Of a DNA stretch of 64,000 nt, positions 27,806-36,233 are shown piece after piece. The position numbers and the translations under genes were made by a program. The notes beneath the pieces were generated by a model that saw only the letters and a program-made list of their open reading frames with translations, was not told where the DNA came from and searched no databases. Origin of the DNA: Alphaproteobacteria bacterium. Its GTDB lineage: Bacteria > Pseudomonadota > Alphaproteobacteria > Thalassobaculales > Thalassobaculaceae. The number at the start of each line of letters is the position of its first letter. Position 1 is the stretch's first letter. Location of the stretch: positions 186,001-250,000 of the forward strand of contig JANSYS010000004.1 in assembly GCA_024742275.1 (NCBI GenBank), given 5' to 3'.

Positions 27806-28786
27806 ATGACGGTCTTCATCATCAGACGATTGATGCAGGCGGCCCTGGTCGTACTGATCATGTCATTCCTGGTCTTCTCGGGCGTGTTCCTGGTTGGCGA
27901 CCCGACAGAAATCCTTGTCGCCGACGATGCCGATCAGGCCGAGCGGGCGGCGGTAATAGAGAGTCTCGGCCTCGATAAGCCGTTTCATATCCAGTACCTG
28001 CGTTTCCTGACCAAGGCCGCGGAAGGGGATCTCGGCGAGAGTTTCGTGTTCAACGAACCGGCGCTGCAACTGATCCTCGATCGGCTGCCTGCGACGATGG
28101 AACTCGCGATCGCAGCTCTCCTGATCTCCATCGTCTTCGGCATTCCGCTCGGCGTGATCGCCGGCCTGAAGCCCGACGCGGTCTATTCGAAGTTCATCAT
28201 GACCGGCTCGATCCTCGGCTTCAGTCTGCCGACGTTCTGGGTCGGCATCATGTTGATCCTGCTGTTCTCGGTGCAACTCGGCTGGCTCCCGTCGACCGGG
28301 CGCGGAGACGAGATCCATTACGTGTTCGGATTTCCGACCTCGCTGCTGACGTTGGACGGTTGGAGCCATGTGCTGCTCCCGGCGGTCAATCTGGCGCTGT
28401 TCAAGCTCTCCGCGGTGACTCGCCTGGCCCGTGCCGGCACCCGCGAAGTCGTGCATCAGGACTACGTCAAATTCGCGCGTGCGAAGGGTCTGACCGACCA
28501 ACGCGTCATCTTCGTTCACGTGCTCAAGAACATCCTGATCCCCGTCGTCACCGTCCTCGGTCTGGAGTTCGGCGGTCTGGTCGCCTTCTCCGTAGTGACC
28601 GAGACGATCTTCGCGTGGCCGGGGATTGGAAAGCTGCTGATCGACTCGATCGGCCTTCTCGACCGGCCGGTGATCGTCGCCTATCTGATGATCATCGTGC
28701 TGCTCTTCGTCTTCCTGAACCTGATGGTCGATATCTGCTACTCGCTGCTCGATCCGAGGGTTCGTCTGCAGGACATCAAGGCATGA
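27806..28786 (+). CDS. Dipeptide-type ABC transporter permease (DppB-like)
   Basis: A 326-residue inner-membrane permease with six predicted helices. It begins FIIRRLMQAALVVLIMSFLVF and shows the binding-protein-dependent EAA region as RAGTREVVHQDYVKFARAKGLT, the loop that contacts the ATPases. ATG 27806 follows GAGAGGTCGG. Its stop overlaps the next start (ATGA), so it is coupled to the second permease. Confidence 0.92.
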   Translation: MTVFIIRRLMQAALVVLIMSFLVFSGVFLVGDPTEILVADDADQAERAAVIESLGLDKPFHIQYLRFLTKAAEGDLGESFVFNEPALQLILDRLPATMELAIAALLISIVFGIPLGVIAGLKPDAVYSKFIMTGSILGFSLPTFWVGIMLILLFSVQLGWLPSTGRGDEIHYVFGFPTSLLTLDGWSHVLLPAVNLALFKLSAVTRLARAGTREVVHQDYVKFARAKGLTDQRVIFVHVLKNILIPVVTVLGLEFGGLVAFSVVTETIFAWPGIGKLLIDSIGLLDRPVIVAYLMIIVLLFVFLNLMVDICYSLLDPRVRLQDIKA

Positions 28787-29742
28787 CCGCGATCCAAGAA
28801 GAAACCGTTGTCGAGGATACGGCCGCCGACAGGAAGAACGCGGCCGTTCAAACCCCGTTCCGGCGCATTCTCTCCGACTTCATGGACAGCCCGGTGGCCG
28901 TTCTCGGCGCCTTTGGGGTGATTGTGGTGATCTTTATCGCGGTTTTCGGTCCCTGGCTGGCGCCGACCGATCCGTACGATCTCTCGTCCGTCAGCTTCAT
29001 GGACAACCTGCTGGCGCCGGGTGAAACAATGGCGAACGGGACGGTTGCCTGGCTCGGCACCGACGGGGCCGGACGCGACCTGTTGAGCGCCATGATCTAC
29101 GGCCTGCGGATCAGTCTCGGCGTCGGCGTGGGCTCCGGCATCATCGCCCTGATCATCGGCTGCACGCTTGGCATGATCGCCGCGTATTTCGGCGGCCGCA
29201 CCGACATGGTCATCATGCGCATCGTCGACATGCAGCTTTCGTTTCCGGCGATCCTGGTCGCACTGATCCTGCTGGCGGTGGTGAAGGGCGGGCCGAACGA
29301 GCCCGGTTACTTTGCGGTGCTGAAGATCATCGCGGCTCTGGTCGTGGTCCAGTGGGCCTACTACGCCCGCACGATCCGTGGGTCCGCCCTGGTCGAGCGG
29401 CGCAAGGAATATGTGGAGGCGGCGAACTGTCTTGCGCTCAGCAACGGCCGCGTGGTGTTCCGTCATCTGCTGCCGAACTGCATCGCGCCGATTATCGTTG
29501 TCGGCACCATGCAGACCGCGCACGCGATCTCCCTGGAGGCAACGCTGTCCTTCCTCGGGCTGGGCCTTCCGCAGACCGAACCGTCGCTCGGCAAGCTGAT
29601 CTCAAACGGTTTCGACTACGTCATGAGCGGGAAGTACTGGATCACCGTGTTTCCCGGGCTGGCCCTGCTGTTCATGATCGTGAGCATCAACTTGGTCGGC
29701 GATCGGCTGCGCGACGTGCTCAATCCGCGTCTTCAGAAGTAA
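28783..29742 (+). CDS. Dipeptide-type ABC transporter permease (DppC-like)
   Basis: The 319-residue second permease has a polar N-terminal stretch of about 35 residues, then a first helix (VAVLGAFGVIVVIFIAVFGPWLAP) followed by the DPYDLS and LGTDGAGRDLLSAMIYGLRISL region typical of DppC/OppC. The EAA-like loop is RRKEYVEAANCLALSNGRVVFRHLLPN. It overlaps the DppB-like gene by four bases and is 12 bases before the ATPase gene, so all belong to one operon. Confidence 0.92.
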   Translation: MTAIQEETVVEDTAADRKNAAVQTPFRRILSDFMDSPVAVLGAFGVIVVIFIAVFGPWLAPTDPYDLSSVSFMDNLLAPGETMANGTVAWLGTDGAGRDLLSAMIYGLRISLGVGVGSGIIALIIGCTLGMIAAYFGGRTDMVIMRIVDMQLSFPAILVALILLAVVKGGPNEPGYFAVLKIIAALVVVQWAYYARTIRGSALVERRKEYVEAANCLALSNGRVVFRHLLPNCIAPIIVVGTMQTAHAISLEATLSFLGLGLPQTEPSLGKLISNGFDYVMSGKYWITVFPGLALLFMIVSINLVGDRLRDVLNPRLQK

Positions 29743-29754
29743 GAGGGGACCCCG

Positions 29755-30768
29755 GTGGCGAATTCCGACGTTCCGACGCTCGAGGTCCGGAACCTGCAGA
29801 CCCATTTCTTCACCCGTGCCGGTGTGGTCAAGGCGGTGGACGACGTGTCCTTCTCCGTGCGCCCGGGAGAGGTCCTCGGTCTGGTGGGTGAGTCCGGCTC
29901 GGGCAAAACCGTGACGGGCTTCTCGATTCTCGGCCTGGTCGATGAACCCGGCCGCGTGGTCGGCGGCGAGATCCTGTACAAGGGCGAGAATATCGCAAAT
30001 GCCTCGGACGAGCGGATGCGCCGCCTGAGGGGTAACAACATCGCGATGATCTTCCAGGATCCGATGATGACCCTGAACCCGGTTCTGCGTGTCGACACGC
30101 AGATGATCGAGGCGATTCAGGCGCACGAGAACGTCAGTAGGAACGAGGCTTGGGAGCGGTCGCGGGCGGCACTGGAACAGGTGGGTATCCCGGCGGCCGA
30201 GGAGCGGCTGAAATCCTATCCGCACCAGTTCTCCGGCGGCATGCGCCAGCGGGTGGCGATTGCGATCGCCTTGCTCAACAAGCCTGACCTCATCGTCGCC
30301 GACGAGCCGACAACGGCGCTCGACGTGACCATCCAGGGGCAGATCCTCTACGAGGTGCAGAAGCTCTGCGAGGAGACCGGGACGGCGATGATCTGGATCA
30401 CCCACGATCTCTCCGTGGTCGCCGGGCTCGCGGATGAGATTTGCGTGATGTACGCCGGCCGCGTGGTCGAGCACGGGACGGTCAACGATGTTCTGGACAA
30501 CCCGGCGCATCCCTACACGCTGGGGCTGATCAACTCGGTGCCCAGCCGGAACAGGCGGGGCGAGCCGCTGGCCCAGATTCCGGGCATGACACCATCGCTG
30601 CTGAACCTTCCGAAGGGCTGCCCGTTCAAGACTCGCTGCCCGCGGGTGGGGCCGGACTGCGAGATCGAACCGGCTATCACCCACCCGGTAACCGCGCGCG
30701 ATGTCCGCTGCCACTATCCGGTGACGGCGGGGGAAGCCGCCGCGCCCACGTCCGAGGTGACCGCATGA
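29755..30768 (+). CDS. Dipeptide-type ABC transporter ATP-binding protein (DppD-like)
   Basis: The 337-residue ATPase has Walker A GESGSGKT (45-52), signature [14 protein letters not shown], Walker [13 protein letters not shown] and the H-loop WITHDLSVV. The C-terminal oligopeptide-transporter extension contains the cysteine motif [14 protein letters not shown], which in some relatives holds an iron-sulfur cluster. The start is GTG at 29755 after an AGAGGGGACC box. It overlaps the next ATPase gene by four bases. Confidence 0.92.
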   Translation: MANSDVPTLEVRNLQTHFFTRAGVVKAVDDVSFSVRPGEVLGLVGESGSGKTVTGFSILGLVDEPGRVVGGEILYKGENIANASDERMRRLRGNNIAMIFQDPMMTLNPVLRVDTQMIEAIQAHENVSRNEAWERSRAALEQVGIPAAEERLKSYPHQFSGGMRQRVAIAIALLNKPDLIVADEPTTALDVTIQGQILYEVQKLCEETGTAMIWITHDLSVVAGLADEICVMYAGRVVEHGTVNDVLDNPAHPYTLGLINSVPSRNRRGEPLAQIPGMTPSLLNLPKGCPFKTRCPRVGPDCEIEPAITHPVTARDVRCHYPVTAGEAAAPTSEVTA

Positions 30769-31808
30769 GCGCCATGATGGAAACCGGTGAGAGCAAGCCT
30801 GCGGCGGCCGACAGCAAGCCGATCCTGGAATTGCGGAACGTTTCGAAGCGTTTCGTGAAGTCTCTGGACGCTGCCGCCAAGATCGCCAACCTGTTCGGTG
30901 CGGGTCTGAAGGACGAGGTGGTTCACGCAGTCGACACTGTGTCGATGACCGTTGCCGATGGCGAGGTGGTGGGGCTGGTCGGCGAGTCCGGATGCGGCAA
31001 GTCGACTCTCGGCCGGGTGGTGGCGGGCGTCCATCCCGCGACAAGTGGCGACGTGCTGTTCCGCGGACGCGAGCTGTCGACCCAGAGCTCGGCCGAGGCA
31101 CGGGATACCGCCCTCAAGGTTCAGATGATCTTCCAGGATCCGATGAGCTCCCTGAATCCGCGCCTCCGGGTCGAGGATATCGTGGGTGAGGCGCCTAGGA
31201 TCCACGGCCTTGTCGATGCGAAGGGGCTGGAAGACTACGTGGCGGAGATGCTGCTAAGGGTCGGCTTGGATCCGACTTACGCGAAACGCTATCCCCACCA
31301 GTTTTCCGGAGGCCAGCGCCAGCGCATCGGGATCGCCCGTGCGCTCGCCGTGAACCCGGAATTCCTGGTTTGCGACGAGTCGGTGGCCGCGCTCGACGTG
31401 TCGATTCAGGCCCAGGTCTTGAACTTGTTCATGCGCCTGCGCGAGGAGTTCAACCTCACCTATCTGTTCATCAGCCACGATCTCGGCGTTGTCGAGCATC
31501 TGTCCGACCGGGTCGTGATCATGTACCTCGGCCGGGTGGTGGAGACCGCGAGGACCGAGGATATCTTTTCCTCGCCGAATCATCCCTATACCCAGGCGCT
31601 GCTGGCGGAGGTACCGCGGCTCGACACCCGCAAGCGCAAGTTCGTCCCGGTGAAGGGAGAAATCCCGTCCCCCCTGAACCCGCCGCCCGGCTGCCATTTC
31701 AATCCGCGCTGCCCGCATGCCCACGAGCGTTGCCGCGTCGAGCAGCCGACGCTCAGAGAGATCGCTCCCGGCCGCTGGTCCGCCTGCCATCTCAACGATG
31801 GGGCATGA
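30765..31808 (+). CDS. Dipeptide-type ABC transporter ATP-binding protein (DppF-like)
   Basis: The 347-residue partner ATPase shows Walker A GESGCGKS (73-80), signature HQFSGGQRQRIGIA, Walker B FLVCDESVAALD and FISHDLGVV. The C-terminal tail has CHFNPRCPHAHERC. An extra 20 residues precede the usual start of the family (ILELRNVSKRF). Its stop overlaps the start of the formylglutamate amidohydrolase gene (ATGA), which couples transport to hydrolysis. Confidence 0.92.
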   Translation: MSAMMETGESKPAAADSKPILELRNVSKRFVKSLDAAAKIANLFGAGLKDEVVHAVDTVSMTVADGEVVGLVGESGCGKSTLGRVVAGVHPATSGDVLFRGRELSTQSSAEARDTALKVQMIFQDPMSSLNPRLRVEDIVGEAPRIHGLVDAKGLEDYVAEMLLRVGLDPTYAKRYPHQFSGGQRQRIGIARALAVNPEFLVCDESVAALDVSIQAQVLNLFMRLREEFNLTYLFISHDLGVVEHLSDRVVIMYLGRVVETARTEDIFSSPNHPYTQALLAEVPRLDTRKRKFVPVKGEIPSPLNPPPGCHFNPRCPHAHERCRVEQPTLREIAPGRWSACHLNDGA

Positions 31809-32683
31809 GTCCGCATCCTGGCGATCCGGACCGTTCCGTTCCCGGCGTCCTGTGGCGCCGGGATCCGCGCGGCGCTCCGATCCCTCTGGTGGTCGACAGC
31901 CCGCATAACGGCACCGACTGGCCGGACGATTTCGATCATATCGTCACCGAGGCCGAACTTATGACCTCCGTTGACCGTTTCGTGGACGAGCTGTTCGCGC
32001 ATGCGCCGGCGGTTGGGGCGACGCTGATCGCCGCCCAGTTTCCCCGCGCCTATATCGACGCGAACCGGGCCGAGGACGATCTCGATCTCGCGCTGATCGA
32101 AGGCGACTGGCCGTTGCCCGTTAACCCCGGCGAAAAGACCGAGTTCGGCATGGGCGTGGTTCGCCGATACATCCTCAAGGGCCGGCCCATCTACGGACGC
32201 AGGCTGACGGTCGACGAGGTCATGCGCCGGCTGGAGACCTACCATCGGCCCTACCATGCCGCCGTATCCGAGGCGATCGGCGACGCCCATCAACGGTTCG
32301 GGGTCGCGTTCCATCTCGACTGTCACTCGATGAAACCGGTCGGCAATGCGATGAACGTGGACGCGGGCGCCCCGCGCCCCGATGTCGTCCTGAGCGACAG
32401 GGAAGGCGTCACCTGCGATCGAGCGTTCATCGAGACCGCCGCCTCGCTTCTGGGCGATCGCGGCTATCGGGTGGGGATCAACCATCCGTACAAGGGAGCC
32501 GAACTGGTCGCGCGCCATTCGGACCCTGCGGCCGGACGCCACTCCCTGCAGATCGAACTCAATCGCGCCCTCTACATGGACGTCGAGACCTTCGAGAAAT
32601 CGGCGGGGTTCGACACTCTGAAGGCTGATCTCGACGGGTTCCTCGAGGACCTAGCCGACTTCGTGATGGACCGGGCCGTGTAG
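31805..32683 (+). CDS. N-formylglutamate amidohydrolase family protein
   Basis: A 292-residue protein of the FGase family, zinc enzymes that hydrolyse N-formyl-L-glutamate and related N-acyl amino acids. Family blocks are VVDSPHNGTDWPDDF near the start, RAYIDANRAEDD, FHLDCHSMKPVG (a zinc-site histidine region), GINHPYKGAELVARH and LQIELNRALYM. The start overlaps the stop of the DppF-like ATPase. No histidine-utilisation genes are nearby, so it more likely processes the compound brought in by the ABC importer than histidine-derived formylglutamate. Confidence 0.87.
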   Translation: MSPHPGDPDRSVPGVLWRRDPRGAPIPLVVDSPHNGTDWPDDFDHIVTEAELMTSVDRFVDELFAHAPAVGATLIAAQFPRAYIDANRAEDDLDLALIEGDWPLPVNPGEKTEFGMGVVRRYILKGRPIYGRRLTVDEVMRRLETYHRPYHAAVSEAIGDAHQRFGVAFHLDCHSMKPVGNAMNVDAGAPRPDVVLSDREGVTCDRAFIETAASLLGDRGYRVGINHPYKGAELVARHSDPAAGRHSLQIELNRALYMDVETFEKSAGFDTLKADLDGFLEDLADFVMDRAV

Positions 32684-32837
32684 CGGCTCCTGTCCCCAGG
32701 ATCCAGGCGGCGTTTGATGTGTCGGTGCCGGGATCTGGACCACTCGGTTCCAAAAGCCTTTGAAGCCAGGGTCCTTGCGCGTTGGCGCGCGGCACCCGGG
32801 GCAGCGCGAAGCGGCGCGTTGGCTGATGCGAGGACGC

Positions 32838-33722
32838 TCAGACGGCCGTCCCCTCGGCCCGCGTCAGCGCCCGGTACTTCTCCATCAAGGCCGACGTGAC
32901 GGGGCCTGGTATCGGTCCCTTCAAGCGGCGTCCGTCAATCGCCTTCACCGGGACCAGCTCGCCGACGGTTCCGCAGATGAACACTTCGTCGGCGGTCACG
33001 AAGTCGTAGACCGACAGGTCGGCTTCTCGGGGTCCCCAGCCCTCGTCGAGGGCCATCTCCAGCAGGATCCCGCGGGTGATCCCGACCACGATATAGGTCG
33101 GATGCGGGGTCATCAGGATGCCGTCCTTGACGCAGAACATGGTGGTGGAGTTCGTCTCGGCGACGAACCCTCGGTCGTCCAGCATGATCGCCTCGTCCGC
33201 CCCCTGCCGGTTGGCTTCGATGTTGGCGAGGATTTGGTTGAGCTGATTGGTGTGATGGATCTTCGCGTCCATCACGTTCGGCGATGCCCGGCGCAGGGTC
33301 GAGGTGATCAGCGTGATCCCCGCCTTGTCGAAGATCGGCGGCTTATGGTCGACGAACGCGACGATCGAGGCGGGCCCGATGTTCAGCATCGGATTCATGC
33401 CGGTCATGCGTTTGCGCCCGCGGGTCACCTGGAGGCGCATGTGAAGGTCGGTGGTCAACTCGTTGGCGCGGAAGGTGTCGAGAACGATCTGCGTCATCCC
33501 GGCCTCGTCCACGCCCGGATCGATGTCGAGCATGGTCAGCGCTTCGAACAGGCGGCGGATATGGGCTTCCAGGCGGAAGACCTTGCCGTCATACAGCCGG
33601 ATTCCTTCGTAGGCCCCGTCGCCGTGACAGAACCCGCTGTCGTAGATCGAAATCACAGCCTCCGACTTCCGGACGAGGCGGCCGTTCACGTAGACGATCG
33701 TGTCAGTTTCGGGGATCTGCAT
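32838..33722 (-). CDS. Class IV aminotransferase (branched-chain/D-amino acid type)
   Basis: A 294-residue fold-type IV PLP aminotransferase. Family blocks are YDSGFCHGDGAYEGIRLYDGK (25-45), the PLP lysine in MDAKIHHTNQLN, the D-E-A-I-M-L-D-D-RGFVAETNSTT segment that binds the cofactor, and ADEVFICGTVGELVPV. It is of the length of IlvE-like enzymes, but D-amino acid aminotransferases and aminodeoxychorismate lyases share this fold. ATG 33722 has GGAG nine bases upstream. With D-aminoacylase and a racemase in the window, a D-amino acid role is worth testing; the sequence does not decide. Confidence 0.82.
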   Translation of the reverse strand: MQIPETDTIVYVNGRLVRKSEAVISIYDSGFCHGDGAYEGIRLYDGKVFRLEAHIRRLFEALTMLDIDPGVDEAGMTQIVLDTFRANELTTDLHMRLQVTRGRKRMTGMNPMLNIGPASIVAFVDHKPPIFDKAGITLITSTLRRASPNVMDAKIHHTNQLNQILANIEANRQGADEAIMLDDRGFVAETNSTTMFCVKDGILMTPHPTYIVVGITRGILLEMALDEGWGPREADLSVYDFVTADEVFICGTVGELVPVKAIDGRRLKGPIPGPVTSALMEKYRALTRAEGTAV

Positions 33723-33946
33723 GAGGTCGGACTCCAACAATTCCGAAAGCCGGGCTCCAAGGTTAAGATGCTGGTGTACACCTTTTCCAGATTGATACCC
33801 TGATCCGTATCTGAGCGCAGCGCCGGATCACCGTCGGCACCGAGGCACCGTCATGCCGTGATCCGCTCGCCGGTCCCTCTGTCCCGGATCTTGGCAGCGG
33901 CTGCGGCGGGGCCTAGTCTGCAGCGACTCATGTCAGGAGCCCCCCA

Positions 33947-35131
33947 ATGCCGATCATCAATCGCATCGCCGATTTCCACGAACAGATGACCGAGTGGCGG
34001 CGCGCGATGCACGCCCATCCGGAAACCGCGTTCGAGGAGGTCTGGACATCCGATTTCATCGCCAAGCGGCTTGAGGAGATCGGTGTGGATCATATCGAGC
34101 GCGGCCTTGCCAAGACCGGTGTCGTCGCCACGATCAAAGGTAACGGGGGGGAGGGCGGACGGATCGGCATCCGGGCCGACTTCGACGCGTTGGATATTCT
34201 CGAGGACACCGGAAAGGAATGGGCGTCGCAAATCCCGGGCAAGATGCACGCCTGCGGCCACGATGGACACACGGCGATTCTCCTCGGCGCTGCGCGGTAT
34301 CTGGCGGAAACCCGGAACTTCGCCGGAGAGGTGGTGCTGATCTTCCAGCCGGCGGAGGAGAACGTAGCCGGCGGCCGGGTCATGGTCGAGGAGGACGGCC
34401 TGTTCGAGAAGTTCCCGGTCGATGCGGTCTACGGACTGCACAATCGGCCGGGTTTGCCGGTCGGGAAGATTTGCATGCGCCCGGGACCGTCCATGGCCGG
34501 CGCCGACATGTTCGAGATCACCATTCACGGATACGGCGGCCACGCCGCGAGACCGCACAAGACCGTCGATCCGGTCGTCGTTCAGGCGCAGATCGTTCTG
34601 GGCCTGCAGACCATCGCGAGCCGTTCCACGGATCCGCTCGACAGCGTGGTCGTGTCGGTAACCCAAGTGACGGGAGGCGATACCTTCAACGTGATTCCTG
34701 AGAAGGTGGTTCTTCGCGGCACCGTCCGGGCGTTCAGGCCGGAGGTTCAGGACGCGACCGAGGCGAAGATGTCCAAGATCTGCCGCTCGATCGCCGAAGC
34801 CTTCGATGCGCGGGTCGATGTCAACTACGACCGCCGCTATCCGCCCCTGATCAACGATGCCGAGCATATCGAGAAATGCGCCGGGATCGCTCGTGAGCTG
34901 ATTGGCGACGACAATGTCGACACCGAGGCGGCGCCGGTCATGGGCTCGGAGGATTTCGCCTACATGCTTCAGCATCGGCCCGGCTGCTACATCAATCTCG
35001 GCAACGGGGTCGGTGACGAGGGCGGGGTGAACGTCCACAATCCGGGCTACGACTTCAACGACGCCGCGCTTCCCTATGGCGCCTCGTTCTGGGCGCTGCT
35101 GGTCGAAAAGCTGCTGCCGAAAGCGGCCTGA
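33947..35131 (+). CDS. M20 family amidohydrolase (hippurate hydrolase/IAA-amino acid hydrolase type)
   Basis: The 394-residue metal-dependent amidohydrolase shows MHACGHDGHTA with Cys103 and His105 as metal ligands, catalytic/ligand Glu137-Glu138 in QPAEENVAGG, the HNRPGLPVG ligand region near 164, a lid domain starting at FEITIHGYGGHAARPHKTVDP, and the final MGSEDFAYMLQ with its ligand Glu. This subfamily removes acyl groups from N-acyl amino acids. It is followed 122 bp later by the aromatic-degradation operon but may be separate. Substrate candidates are N-benzoyl or N-acetyl amino acids. Confidence 0.9.
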   Translation: MPIINRIADFHEQMTEWRRAMHAHPETAFEEVWTSDFIAKRLEEIGVDHIERGLAKTGVVATIKGNGGEGGRIGIRADFDALDILEDTGKEWASQIPGKMHACGHDGHTAILLGAARYLAETRNFAGEVVLIFQPAEENVAGGRVMVEEDGLFEKFPVDAVYGLHNRPGLPVGKICMRPGPSMAGADMFEITIHGYGGHAARPHKTVDPVVVQAQIVLGLQTIASRSTDPLDSVVVSVTQVTGGDTFNVIPEKVVLRGTVRAFRPEVQDATEAKMSKICRSIAEAFDARVDVNYDRRYPPLINDAEHIEKCAGIARELIGDDNVDTEAAPVMGSEDFAYMLQHRPGCYINLGNGVGDEGGVNVHNPGYDFNDAALPYGASFWALLVEKLLPKAA

Positions 35132-35253
35132 CCGCCGGATTTTGCGGCCGTTTGCGACGCCTGTCCCGCGCGTCGCAGGCTTACGAGGAACTATGACAAA
35201 CATCCGAACGCGCGAGTGCGCGTGGCGGAGCGACGAACAAGCGGAGGAAGACA

Positions 35254-36204
35254 ATGGCGAAGGCTTTCGCGTCCCAGGGGGATCTCGGCGAGAAGAAGGT
35301 CAGCTTTACGGAGGTTGGCAAGGATCTCTGGGCCTTTACCGCCGAGGGCGACCCGAATTCTGGTGTGATCATCGGCGACGATAGCGTCATGATCGTCGAG
35401 GCGCAGGCCACCCCACGCTTGGCCGAAATGGTGATCGCCAAGGTTCGCGAAGTGACGGACAAGCCGATCAGCCATGTGGTCCTGACCCACTACCACGCGG
35501 TCCGCGTGCTCGGCGCCAGCGCGTTCGGCGACGTTCAGATCATCATGTCGGACAAGGCGCGCTCCATGGTCGTCGAGCGCGGCCAGGAAGACTGGGACAG
35601 CGAGTTCCAGCGGTTCCCGCGGCTGTTCGAGGGCCACGAGAGCATTCCCGGCCTGACTTGGCCGACCACGACCTTCTCGGATTCGATGACGGTCTATCTC
35701 GGCAACCGCAAGGTCGAGATCAAGCAGATCGGCCGAGCCCACACCGCCGGCGACGCCGTGATCTGGGTGCCGGACGAGCAGGTCATGTTCACCGGCGACA
35801 TCGTCGAGTACCACTCCGCCTGCTACTGTGGTGATGGTCATTTCGAGGACTGGGGCGGGACCTTGGAGGCGGTCAAGGCTTACGATCCAGAATCCATCGC
35901 GCCGGGTCGCGGCGACGCCCTCGTCGGCGTGGACATGGTTGATGCCGGCCTGGAGTCGACACGGGACTTCGTGGAGAGCACCTACCGGCCGGCGCAGCGG
36001 GTGGCGGCGCGTGGCGGCAGCCTCAAGGACGCCTGGGACGCCGTGCGCGACGCCTGCGACGCAAAGTTCAAGGACTACGCCATCTACGAGCATTGCCTGC
36101 CGTTCAATGTGGCTCGCGCCTACGACGAGGCCCTGGGTATCGATACGCCCCGCATTTGGACCGCTCAGCGCGACCTCGAGATGTGGGAGGCCCTCCAGGG
36201 GTAG
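35254..36204 (+). CDS. Metallo-beta-lactamase-fold hydrolase with altered metal motif
   Basis: This 316-residue MBL-fold protein has the expected strand then VVLTHYHAVRVLGAS (74-88). The canonical H-x-H-x-D-H is here H79-Y-H81-A-V-R, so the Asp and third His of the second metal site are absent. Later FTGDIVEYHSACYCGD supplies the usual GD metal ligand. It may bind one metal or work on a different reaction. The ATG has a GGAGGA box. It is the first gene of an operon with an FAD monooxygenase, a DUF2783 protein and fumarylacetoacetase, so it probably acts on an aromatic-catabolism intermediate. Confidence 0.82.
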   Translation: MAKAFASQGDLGEKKVSFTEVGKDLWAFTAEGDPNSGVIIGDDSVMIVEAQATPRLAEMVIAKVREVTDKPISHVVLTHYHAVRVLGASAFGDVQIIMSDKARSMVVERGQEDWDSEFQRFPRLFEGHESIPGLTWPTTTFSDSMTVYLGNRKVEIKQIGRAHTAGDAVIWVPDEQVMFTGDIVEYHSACYCGDGHFEDWGGTLEAVKAYDPESIAPGRGDALVGVDMVDAGLESTRDFVESTYRPAQRVAARGGSLKDAWDAVRDACDAKFKDYAIYEHCLPFNVARAYDEALGIDTPRIWTAQRDLEMWEALQG

Positions 36205-36233
36205 GAGCCCCCGAAGGAGTGGGGAGAGGCGCG

